From contig CAVTJX010000015.1 of the NCBI GenBank assembly GCA_963735175.1, positions 248,001 through 312,000 on the forward strand: DNA of 64,000 nucleotides, given 5' to 3'. The notes beneath the pieces are model-generated. The model did no database searches. It had not been told where the DNA came from and worked only from the letters and a program-made list of their open reading frames with translations. A program made the position numbers and the translations under genes. Shown here one piece after another: positions 56,486 to 64,000 of this stretch; positions within the stretch are counted from its first letter, which is position 1; the number at the start of each line of letters is the position of its first letter. The stretch comes from CAVTJX01 sp963735175. GTDB lineage: Bacteria > Electryoneota > RPQS01.

Positions 56486-57259
56486 ATGCGCATTCTACTT
56501 CTCACGTTGCTGCTCGTCGCGAGCAGCGCTTCGCTGGCAAGCGCGACGGCAACCACGCACATCTGGGCGCCCTCTACCGACGTGCAGGCTTTTGGCGTCA
56601 TGCATCTCACCAGCGACCTCTATGTGCCAATAGAGACCGACGCCGCCGGCAATTTGCCCGCCAGTGTGACAAACCTCGGTTTGACGATGGGCGTGCTGCC
56701 CTGTTCTAAGCTAAACGCCGAAGTTGGCTTTGACCACAAATCCGGGCTCGGAGTGCTCGACCGCTCCCCGCTGTATTTCAACGCCAAGCTGGCAATTCCC
56801 GAGAACACTTTCCGCCCCTGGCAACCGGCTGTGGCTGTGGGTATTTTCGACCTTGGCACAAAGTCGTTTGAGGAAGCGACCGGCCTCGGGACAAATTACA
56901 ATGTCATCTACGGCAAGGTTGCCAAGACGCTCGGGCAAGCGGGGCGGTTGTCCCTCGGCTACTTCACCGGCAACAAAGATCTGCTGCTCGATAAAAACGG
57001 CGAAAAGGACAATGCAGGGTTGATGGCGGCCTGGGAACGGACGATGACTGAGCTATCCGACAAGCTCTGGCTCTGCGTGGAGTACATGGGCACGGAAAGC
57101 GCCTACGGTACGATGAACGTCGGCGCGTCATGGAAATTCGCCGACAATGTCGCTGTCCTCGCGGGTTACGACGCTTTTACGAACAGCAATTTGGCTGATT
57201 CCTTTACGCTACAGGTGGATATCGACTTCAACCTCGGTTGTTGTAAGGCGAAACCCTGA
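56486..57259 (+). CDS. Predicted outer-membrane protein linked to amtB
   Basis: This 257-residue exported protein has a signal peptide MRILLLTLLLVASSASLASA and a series of short alternating strands (FGVMHLTSDLYVPIETDA, MGVLPCSKLNAEVGFDHKSG, GRLSLGYFTGNKDLLLDKNG). It ends VDIDFNLGCCKAKP. This looks like a small beta barrel of the kind that often follows transporter genes in FCB and delta-type bacteria, but I cannot name a family. AAAGGA precedes the ATG, which lies 10 bases behind amtB, so both share a message. It may let ammonium or other small solutes pass the outer membrane; that is inference from position. Confidence 0.65.
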   Translation: MRILLLTLLLVASSASLASATATTHIWAPSTDVQAFGVMHLTSDLYVPIETDAAGNLPASVTNLGLTMGVLPCSKLNAEVGFDHKSGLGVLDRSPLYFNAKLAIPENTFRPWQPAVAVGIFDLGTKSFEEATGLGTNYNVIYGKVAKTLGQAGRLSLGYFTGNKDLLLDKNGEKDNAGLMAAWERTMTELSDKLWLCVEYMGTESAYGTMNVGASWKFADNVAVLAGYDAFTNSNLADSFTLQVDIDFNLGCCKAKP

Positions 57260-57290
57260 CAAGAGTCGATGATTAAATTGGACGCGAGCA

Positions 57291-57322
57291 AGCAGGGCAG
57301 TCCCGACGGGACTGCCCTGCTT
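57291..57322 (+). terminator. Terminator behind the amtB operon
   Basis: AGCAGGGCAGTCCC/GGGACTGCCCTGCT, a 14-bp perfect stem with a GAC loop. The T-run is weak (TTCATTT). Confidence 0.78.
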
Positions 57323-57338
57323 CATTTCGCCCCACATT

Positions 57339-57371
57339 GAACGTGGCCGATCAGATTGACCGGCCACGTTC
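57339..57371. terminator. Hairpin behind nuoN
   Basis: GAACGTGGCCG/CGGCCACGTTC with an 11-base loop, 30 bases behind the end of the nuo operon on the minus strand. There is no clear T-run on that side. Confidence 0.55.
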
Positions 57372-57400
57372 TTCGTCGACTGCGAATACGATGATTCTAC

Positions 57401-58880
57401 TCACCAACTGCGCATACTGATCCAATCGGCCAGCGGTCCCCAGAAGAGGCCCAGCACCAGCGTGGGAATCAGCGTGACCAGCGACAGCGCCCCCGCGAGA
57501 TTGTCGAGGCGGAAGGCCGGTCGCGGGGCCGCGGCGGCGACTTCAGGCAGCGGATCGTAGAGGAACATGTCGCGAATCACGCGCACGTAATAGTAAAGCG
57601 AAACCACCGTGTTGGCCACACCGATGAAGGCGAGCGCCCACAGCTTAGCCTTCACCAGCGCGGCGAACAGCAGGAACTTGCCCACAAACCCCGCCAGCGG
57701 CGGAATCCCGGTGAGGCTGAAAAGAAAGACCGCCAATAGCAGCGCGGGCACGAGATGCGTCTTGCCCAGGCCGCGGAAATGATCAACGGAATCGCCGCCC
57801 AGATGCTTCTCCACCAGCAGCACCACGAGGAACGCGCCCAAATTCATGAAGAGATAGACGGCAAGGTAGAAGAGAATCGCCGTCGTCGCTTCCTGATAGA
57901 GTTCGGCGTTGGGATTCGTCGCCAGCACGGTGTAGCCCATCAGCAGATAGCCCGCGTGAGCGATGGACGAATAAGCGAGCAGCCGTTTCAGACTGGTCTG
58001 CCAGATCGCGCCGAGGTTGCCGAAGGTCATGGTGAGCGCCGCGCCCACGGTGAAGAGCGTCACCGCCGTGACGCCGAAGGACGTCTGCAGCGGCTGGAAG
58101 ACCATCATCAGCCGGAAGAGGGCCGCGAAGCCCGCCGCCTTGGGAGCGACGCTGAAAGAACGCCGTCACCGCCGTGGGCGAGCCTTCGTAGACGTCGGGA
58201 CTCCAGAAGTGCAGCGGCACCATGGCGATCTTGTAGCCGATGCCGGCAAAGACCAGCACCAGCGCCACCAGCAGCGCCGTGTCCTGGCCGGGCACGTTGC
58301 CGAGGCGCGCCGCCATCTCGGGGATCGAGGTCGTTCCCGACAGGCCGTAGAGCAAACTGAAGCCGTAGATCGCGAAGCCCGAGGACATCGCGCCGTAGAG
58401 CACGTATTTCAGCGACGCTTCGGCCGAGCGCACGTCGTGGCGCTTGTAGCCGGCCAGCACGTAGGAGGGAATCGAGACCAGCTCCAGCGCGACAAACAGC
58501 GTGACGAGGTCGTTGGCCCCGGCCAGCAGGAACATGCCGAGCACGCTCGAGAGCATCAGCAAAAACGGCTCGCCGTCGTCGCGGAAGTTGAACATCAGCA
58601 GACCGAGCGAGATCGCCGTCGCCGCGCAGAAGAAGACGCGGAAGAAGACCGTCACGCCATCCTGCATCACCGACCCGAAGAGGTAGCCACCGACGCCCTC
58701 ATCGCCGACCAGCGAGACGATGACCGTCGCCGTCAGCAGGATGATCCCGCCGATGGCCGTCACCAGCCCGCGATCGCGCTTGACGAGCAGATTGATGACG
58801 AGCAGCAGCAGCAGGCCCGCGGTGAAGACCAGTTCGGGAGCGAAGGACAGGAAATTCAGCTCGCCAAACCCGGGAATCAT
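57401..58880 (-). CDS. nuoN: NADH-quinone oxidoreductase subunit N (one frameshift)
   Basis: This antiporter-like membrane subunit of complex I has about 493 residues with fourteen predicted helices. The proton-pathway residues are in place: VALELVSIPSYVLAG (Glu in helix 5), GYKIAMVPLHFWSPDVYEGS (Lys in helix 7) and SLKRLLAYSSIAHAGYLLMG (helix 10-11). It ends LFWGPLADWISMRSW. The frame breaks once near 58152, after TAVTAFF and before VAPKAAGFAALFRLM. Its start overlaps the nuoM stop by 4 bases. It is the last gene of the nuo operon. Confidence 0.93.
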
Positions 58881-60422
58881 AACGCGCTCCCCACGGACTG
58901 CGCGATCTGGCCGCCCTTCTGCACCAGCTCGCCGAGATAGGTCATGGAACTATTCATCAGGTCCAGCACGGGATGCGGCCAGATGCCGATGACGATGGCG
59001 ATCACCGCCAGCGGCAGCAGCGTCGCCAGTTCCCGCGCATTGATGTCGGGCAGGTCCACGTACTTGGGATTGGTCGCCCCGAAGAAGACGCGCTGCAGCG
59101 TCCACAGCAGATAGGCCGCCGTGATGATGATCCCGCCGATGGCGATGATCGTGTAGACGCGCCAGACGGGGAAGGCGCCGATGAAGCACAGCGCTTCGGC
59201 GATGAAGCCCGACAGGCCCGGCAGGCCCATGGAGGCGAAGAAGGCGATCGCCGTGATCGCCCATATACTTGGGCATGACGTTGGCCAGGCCGCCGAAGCC
59301 GTTGATCTCGCGGTGGTGGGCGCGGTCATAGATGACGCCCACGAGGAGGAACAGCATGGCCGTAATGATGCCGTGGCTGAACATCTGCATCACCGCGCCG
59401 TTCATGCCGGCGGGGGTCAGCGCGCTCATCGCCAGCAGCACGTAGCCCATGTGCGAAATCGAACTGTAGGCGACGAGCTTCTTCAGGTCCTTCTGCGCCA
59501 TGGCGCAGAGCGCGCCGTAGATGATGTTGATCATCCCGAAGAGCGCCAGGAACCAGGCGAAGTCGCGCGTGATGTCGGGCAGAATCGGATAGCTGAAGCG
59601 CAGGATGCCGTAGGTGCCCATCTTCAACAGCACGCCCGCCAGAATCACGGAAATCGCCGTGGGCGCCTCCACGTGGGCATCGGGCAGCCACGTGTGGAAG
59701 GGGAACACCGGCACCTTGATGGCGAAGCCGATGAAGAGCCCGAAGAAGAGCAGGATGCGTACGCTGTTCAGCGCCAGGATGCCGACGTGGTTCCCCTGGG
59801 CCATCATGTGCAGCATGTTGAAGGTGTGACCGCCGGTCACCGGGTCCTTGACGTTGAAGTAGAGGACCAGCATCACGAGCAGCAGCAGCACCGAACCGAG
59901 CAATGTGTAGAGGAAGAACTTGATGGCCGCGTAAACCCGGCGCGGCCCGCCCCAGATGCCGATCAGGAAATACATCGGCAGCAGCATGATCTCCCAGAAG
60001 ACGTAGAAGAGGAAGAAGTCGAGGGAGACGAACGTTCCCATCATGCCGGTTTCCAAAAGCAGGAACAGCGACATGTAGCCCTTGACCGCCGTCTTGATGC
60101 CCCACGACGCCGGAATGCAAAGGAAGCAGAGTAGCGCCGTCAGCAGCACCATGGGGAAGGACAGGCCGTCCACGCCTACGAAGTAGCCGATGCCGTAGGC
60201 GGGAATCCAGTCGGCTTTCTCTACAAACTGGAAGGAGGATTCCTGGTTGATGCCGACCTGGGCGCTGTTGAACTGCGGGTACAGCGAACAGGCGATTACC
60301 AGGACGATAGCGGTGATCCCCAGCGTGGTCCAGCGGATCAGCTTGTGATTGCCGGACGGCAGGAGCGCCACGACGGCGGCACCCACAGCGGGGATAAACG
60401 TGAGGAGTGTTAACGGACCCAT
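58877..60422 (-). CDS. nuoM: NADH-quinone oxidoreductase subunit M (one frameshift)
   Basis: This is the second antiporter-like proton-pumping subunit, about 515 residues. Recognisable blocks include GVDGLSFPMVLLTALLCFLC, FYVFWEIMLLPMYFLIGIWG (the helix 5 Glu), AIKVPVFPFHTWLPDAHVEA (Lys and discontinuous helix 7), KDLKKLVAYSSISHMGYVLL and LPGLSGFIAEALCFIG. A single-base break lies near 59266, between PKYMGDHG and AITAIAFFASMG. The ATG at 60422 is taken from the family start (MGPLTLLTFIPAVGA); no ribosome-binding site is obvious, so it may be translated through coupling despite the 88-base gap from nuoL. Confidence 0.93.
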
Positions 60423-60474
60423 GTCATTCGCAGTATGTCAGAGGATTTGTTTCGAAATTATTGAACGGCGTGTA

Positions 60475-60500
60475 GGGGCGGGTCTTAGACCCGCCCTTTT
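60475..60500 (-). other. Hairpin inside the nuo operon
   Basis: GGGCGGGTCT/AGACCCGCCC lies in the only sizeable gap of the operon, between nuoL and nuoM. Read on the plus strand it is followed by TTTT. On the nuo (minus) strand there is no T-run, so it may stabilise the upstream message. Confidence 0.5.
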
Positions 60501-60510
60501 CCGGCGGAAT

Positions 60511-62682
60511 CTACAGCCCTTGAAAAACGCTCAGGATGATGACGAGGCCGACGGCGCCGACGGTGTAGAGAATGTAGCGCTGGACCTTGCCGCTCTGCAC
60601 CGAGCGCACGCTCTGGCCCCAGACGCCGATCAGCCAGGCCGAGCCGTTGACCATGCCGTCGACGACGGTGTTGTCAAACCAGCCGTTGATCCGCGAACCC
60701 CAGCGCATCACCGTGGCCGAACCGTTGACGAGGCCGTCGATGACCGCGCCGTCAAACCAGGCGAGGAAGCCCGCGAGCAGCAGTGTGCCCTTGATCGCCG
60801 TGGCGTTGTAAAGTTCGTCCATCCACCATTTGCGGTACATGCCCTGATAAAGGATGCCGAAGCGCTTCTGCCACACGGCGGGATTGATTTTCCCCCAGTG
60901 ATAGGCCATCGTTGCCAGCAGAATGCCGAGGCCGGCCACGAGAATCGAGATCAGCATGGCCGTGTTGTGCGCCACGTGGTGCAGATGCGCGGCGTGGGCG
61001 TCGTGCGCGGAGTGCGACGCCGCGGCGTGTTCCGGGACCGCGTGTTCGGGTGCGGCATGCGCCGCCGACGGATCGGCCAGCGTCGTCGTGCCCACGGTTT
61101 CCGTCACCTGCAGCGCGTCGTGATGCACGGGCGCGGGCAGATCGTAGGCGCGGGTGGGAGCCGGGAAGAGATGCGCGAACCAGCCGCCGGTGGGAGTCGT
61201 GGGATTGAACGCGGGAATCGTCCAGAAGGCGAAGAAGCTGAAGCTCGCCAGCACTAAGAGCGGCGTCGTCATCGAGCGCGGCGATTCGTGCAGGTGATGC
61301 TCGGCCTCCTTGCCGCCGCGGAACGTGCCGAAGAAGGTCAGGAAGACGAGGCGGAACATGTAAAACGCCGTCAGCGCCGCCGCCATGAAACCGAAGACCG
61401 GCAACAGCCAGTGCTCGGGATGCTCCATCGAGAAGGCCAGCGTCCCGCCTAAAATCGCGTCCTTGGAAAGGAAACCGCTGGTCAGCGGCACGCCCGAAAG
61501 CGCCACCGTCGCCAGCAGGAACGTCCAGAAGGTAATCGGCAAATGCTTCTTCAGCCCGCCCATGTTGCGCATGTCCTGCGGATCGGCGTGGCTGTGAGTG
61601 TGGTGCAGCGCGCCGTGCATGGCGTGGATCACCGAACCCGAGCCGAGGAACAGGCAGGCCTTGAACATGGCGTGCGTCACGAGGTGGAAAAAGCCCGCCG
61701 TGTAGGCGCCGACGCCTAAAGCCATCACCATGTAGCCGAGCTGCGAGACCGTCGAATAGGCGAGCACGCGCTTGATGTCGTTCTGCGCCACGCCGATGGT
61801 GGCGGCGAAGAGCGCCGTGAAGCCGCCGACGTAGGCGATGACGAGCGAGGCGTCAAAGCTCAAAATCGAGAACAGCCGCGCCACCAGGTAGACGCCGGCG
61901 GCGACCATCGTCGCGGCGTGGATCAGGGCGGAGACCGGAGTCGGGCCTTCCATGGCGTCGGGCAGCCAGACGTGCAGCGGGAACTGCGCCGACTTGCCGA
62001 TGGCGCCCATGAAGAGGCAGATACCCGCGGCCGTCAGCAGACCGCCCGAGAGCTGGCCCGCCGTCACGCCCGCTTCGATGCCCTTAAGGTTCAGCGTGCC
62101 CAGCGCGCTGAAGACGAGCAGGATGCCGATGAGCATGCCCGCGTCGCCGACGCGGTTCACCACAAAGGCTTTCTTCGAGGCGTTGGCCGCCGAATCCTTC
62201 TCATACCAGAAGCCGATCAGGAGGTAGCTGGAGATGCCCACCAGCTCCCAGAAGGCGTAGATGACGAAGAGGTTGTCGGCCAGCACGAGGCCGATCATCG
62301 AAAACGAAAAGAACGAAAGGTACGCGAAGAAGCGGTGGTAGCGCGGATCGCCCTTCATGTAGCCCGTGCTGAACAGATGCACGAGCGAGGACACCAGCGT
62401 CACCACCACCAGCATCACCACCGCCATGTTGTCGATATTGACACCGACGTTCATGTGGTAGCGGCCCCAGGTCAGCCAGTCGAAGCCGAACGTCACCGAG
62501 AAGTTCGGGTCGTAGTTGGTGAGGACGTGGGCGAACAGCAGATAGAGCGAGGCCGCGAGGCCGCTCCAGATGGCCGCAAGGCTGATAAAATCGCCGCCGC
62601 GGGGCAACCGCTTGCCGAAGAAGATGACCAGCGTGAAGGCCGCCAGTGGCGCGAGCAGAATATACAGTGCCAGCTCAACCAT
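60511..62682 (-). CDS. nuoL: NADH-quinone oxidoreductase subunit L, with a histidine-rich loop
   Basis: This is the largest proton-pumping subunit, an intact 723 residues. Visible blocks: GVNIDNMAVVMLVVVTLVSS, FWELVGISSYLLIGFWYEKD (Glu), VVNRVGDAGMLIGILL, GKSAQFPLHVWLPDAMEGPT (Lys), KRVLAYSTVSQLGYMVMALG. The C-terminal lateral helix region ends with duplicated motifs FDGAVIDGLVNGSA and FDNTVVDGMVNGSA. Between residues about 537 and 573 there is a stretch with ten histidines and many alanines (ADPSAAHAAPEHAVPEHAAA and onwards), longer than I know from other NuoL proteins. Two further His groups are in loops (LHHTHSHADP, EAEHHLHESP). The start is 9 bases behind the nuoK stop. Confidence 0.95.
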   Translation of the reverse strand: MVELALYILLAPLAAFTLVIFFGKRLPRGGDFISLAAIWSGLAASLYLLFAHVLTNYDPNFSVTFGFDWLTWGRYHMNVGVNIDNMAVVMLVVVTLVSSLVHLFSTGYMKGDPRYHRFFAYLSFFSFSMIGLVLADNLFVIYAFWELVGISSYLLIGFWYEKDSAANASKKAFVVNRVGDAGMLIGILLVFSALGTLNLKGIEAGVTAGQLSGGLLTAAGICLFMGAIGKSAQFPLHVWLPDAMEGPTPVSALIHAATMVAAGVYLVARLFSILSFDASLVIAYVGGFTALFAATIGVAQNDIKRVLAYSTVSQLGYMVMALGVGAYTAGFFHLVTHAMFKACLFLGSGSVIHAMHGALHHTHSHADPQDMRNMGGLKKHLPITFWTFLLATVALSGVPLTSGFLSKDAILGGTLAFSMEHPEHWLLPVFGFMAAALTAFYMFRLVFLTFFGTFRGGKEAEHHLHESPRSMTTPLLVLASFSFFAFWTIPAFNPTTPTGGWFAHLFPAPTRAYDLPAPVHHDALQVTETVGTTTLADPSAAHAAPEHAVPEHAAASHSAHDAHAAHLHHVAHNTAMLISILVAGLGILLATMAYHWGKINPAVWQKRFGILYQGMYRKWWMDELYNATAIKGTLLLAGFLAWFDGAVIDGLVNGSATVMRWGSRINGWFDNTVVDGMVNGSAWLIGVWGQSVRSVQSGKVQRYILYTVGAVGLVIILSVFQGL

Positions 62683-62691
62683 GGTACGCTG

Positions 62692-62997
62692 CTACCCTTT
62701 CAAGAGATCGGCCTCGTCCACCTCGGCGGTGGCTTTCAGCCGGTACAGGTTGAGGAAAATCGCCAGGGCCACGGCCGCCTCCGCCGCCGCCACGATGATC
62801 ACAAAAATCGCCGCCGTCTGCCCGTCGAGGTTGCCCGCCGAAAAGCGGCTGAAGGCGACGAAGTTCAGCCCCGCCGAGTTCAGCACGAGTTCAATGCCCA
62901 TGAGGATCGAAATCGCGTTGCGGCGCGTGAGCATCGCTAAAAGGCCCAGGACGAAGAGAATCAGGGAAATCGTCAAATAGACAGGAAGCGAGTGCAC
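62692..62997 (-). CDS. nuoK: NADH-quinone oxidoreductase subunit K (GTG start)
   Basis: This small membrane subunit, 101 residues and three helices, carries the two conserved buried glutamates (ILMGIELVLNSAGLNFVAF and VIIVAAAEAAVALAIFLNL) that form part of the proton path to the antiporter-like subunits. The start codon is GTG at 62997, directly abutting the nuoJ stop (TGA-GTG). That is why an ATG is not found at the expected position. The family length is 100-102 residues, so the start is secure. Confidence 0.95.
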   Translation of the reverse strand: MHSLPVYLTISLILFVLGLLAMLTRRNAISILMGIELVLNSAGLNFVAFSRFSAGNLDGQTAAIFVIIVAAAEAAVALAIFLNLYRLKATAEVDEADLLKG

Positions 62998-63504
62998 TCA
63001 GTCCTCCCGGCTGCGGTAATAGCGCGCCAGCCGCATCGCGCCCACCAGCGCGGCAAGCAGCAGCACGCTGGCCAGTTCAAAGGGTACCAGGTAACGCGTG
63101 AGCAGCAGTTCGCCGATGGCGGCGGTGGTGGGCTGCACGGGCAGTTCGGCGCCGCGCCAGGTGGTGGTGAAGGCCACCACGGCCAGGCCGCCGGCCACGA
63201 AGCCGACCGGAATCAGCGCCACGTAGCGCTGGTGCGTCTGCTGCGGAATATCGAGGGTCGTGATCCGCGCCGTCAAAAACACGCCGAAGATGATCAGCGT
63301 GAGAATGCCGCCGACGTAGATCAGCACCTGCGCCGCGGCCAGAAAGTCCGCCGCCAGGTACAAATAGAGGGCCGCCACGCCGAAGAAGGTGAACAGCAAC
63401 GCGAAGGCGGAATAGATGATCCGTTTATGGAACACCACCACCATCGCGCTGACCACGGTCAGCACAGCGAAGAAGCCGAAGATGATTTGGTTCAGGATAT
63501 CCAT
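62998..63504 (-). CDS. nuoJ: NADH-quinone oxidoreductase subunit J
   Basis: This five-helix membrane subunit has 168 residues. The ATG at 63504 begins MDILNQIIFGFFAVLTVVSA; a longer upstream reading has no ribosome-binding site and is not used. The block VVFHKRIIYSAFALLFTFFG and the pi-bulge helix region LYLAADFLAAAQVLIYVGGI, with ILIYVGGI-type sequence, are the family hallmarks. It ends ALVGAMRLARYYRSRED. The stop directly joins the nuoK start, so translation is coupled. Confidence 0.94.
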   Translation of the reverse strand: MDILNQIIFGFFAVLTVVSAMVVVFHKRIIYSAFALLFTFFGVAALYLYLAADFLAAAQVLIYVGGILTLIIFGVFLTARITTLDIPQQTHQRYVALIPVGFVAGGLAVVAFTTTWRGAELPVQPTTAAIGELLLTRYLVPFELASVLLLAALVGAMRLARYYRSRED

Positions 63505-63577
63505 GAGCTGCCGATTAGATCGGGCGGGGAGTACATTCTTCTGTTCCCCCCCGTTCACGGGGGGGCTAGGGGGTGGG

Positions 63578-64000
63578 CTAAGCGGTGGGCGCGGCGCCAG
63601 CCTCGGGCGGGGGAGGCTTGGGGGCTTCGGCGGCGGCTTTGGCCGCGGCGGCCTTGGCGGCCTTCTTCGCCTCTTCGCGGGTGCGCAGTTCGGCCTTCTT
63701 CTCCTCGGTCAGATCGGAGAAGTCCTTGTGCAGTTCGCGGCGGTCATAGACGCAGGCTTCCTGCGGCTGCTCCCAGCGCAGCGACTTCGTGTCGCAGGCG
63801 TCCACGCAGAGGCCGCAGTAGATGCACTTCGAGAGGTCGATTTTGAACTCGAGGATGTGCATCTTCTTGGGCTTGCCGTCGGGCAGCGTCCCCAGATCCT
63901 CGCCCGGTTCGGCGCGCACGCCGGTGATCGTGAACAGGTTGGCGGGGCAGACCCGCTTGCAGCTCATGCAGAAGCCGCAGTCCTCGGCGTGGTTGACGAG
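63578..64000 (-). CDS. nuoI: NADH-quinone oxidoreductase subunit I, C-terminal part (runs off the window)
   Basis: This ferredoxin-like subunit of complex I holds two [4Fe-4S] clusters (N6a/N6b). The visible part begins within the first cluster motif, CGFCMSCKRVCPANLFTITG. The second is KIDLSKCIYCGLCVDACDTK. The frame stays open to the window edge at 64000, so the N-terminus is missing. Behind the second cluster, a long tail rich in Lys/Ala/Glu and then Pro (REEAKKAAKAAAAKAAAEAP, KPPPPEAGAAPTA) extends the protein beyond the usual end. It is probably a flexible tail and may be specific to this lineage. A GC-rich gap of 73 bases separates it from nuoJ. Confidence 0.93.
   Translation of the reverse strand, partial: LVNHAEDCGFCMSCKRVCPANLFTITGVRAEPGEDLGTLPDGKPKKMHILEFKIDLSKCIYCGLCVDACDTKSLRWEQPQEACVYDRRELHKDFSDLTEEKKAELRTREEAKKAAKAAAAKAAAEAPKPPPPEAGAAPTA

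Overview
The window looks like a metagenome-derived bacterial chromosome segment, GC-rich in genes and AT-rich in leaders. At least six predicted secreted proteins end in, or carry, the 'YPNPFNP' type A C-terminal sorting domain of type IX-like secretion, and there is a PorV/PorQ-family barrel. This points to the FCB superphylum. The -35/-10 boxes that can be read (for example TTGACA-17-TATAAT) are sigma70-like rather than Bacteroidetes-like, so an uncultured FCB candidate phylum (the Zixibacteria/KSB1/Calditrichota type) is more likely than Bacteroidetes. This placement is inference.

Layout. 1-447: end of an IS5-like element inserted into a gene of which only a tail remains. 758-5588: an HlyD adaptor, two ABC ATPases and two ABC-2 permeases in one operon (YbhGFSR/RbbA type). 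6077-10730: a SnoaL-like protein, an MFS carrier, an RRM RNA-binding protein and an 8-oxoguanine-deaminase-like amidohydrolase. 11116-19882: a multidomain lipoprotein, tRNA-Phe, two large secreted proteins and an outer-membrane protein. 20124-22713: archease and RtcB RNA ligase, then a lone receiver protein. 22787-29835: a subtilase and two membrane-TPR proteins that overlap tail to tail. 29920-42129: a minus-strand run of a TonB-dependent receptor, a beta-helix lipoprotein, a large secreted protein, a PorV/PorQ barrel and another lipoprotein. 42414-43664: NADP-isocitrate dehydrogenase. 44785-49856: a secreted zinc metalloprotease and a tandemly duplicated two-gene surface cassette. 50639-57259: NrfAH nitrite reductase, MarC with a NarXL-like two-component pair, and an ammonium channel with an outer-membrane partner. 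57401-64000: complex I genes nuoI(partial)-J-K-L-M-N.

Working picture: a respiring, probably facultatively anaerobic bacterium that reduces nitrite to ammonium, runs a proton-pumping complex I, and invests heavily in surface and secreted proteins.

Caution: roughly 40 single-base frameshifts interrupt otherwise well-conserved genes, including icd, nuoM, nuoN, amtB and rtcB. Most look like consensus errors. Affected genes are annotated as one CDS over the full span, with the break points given.
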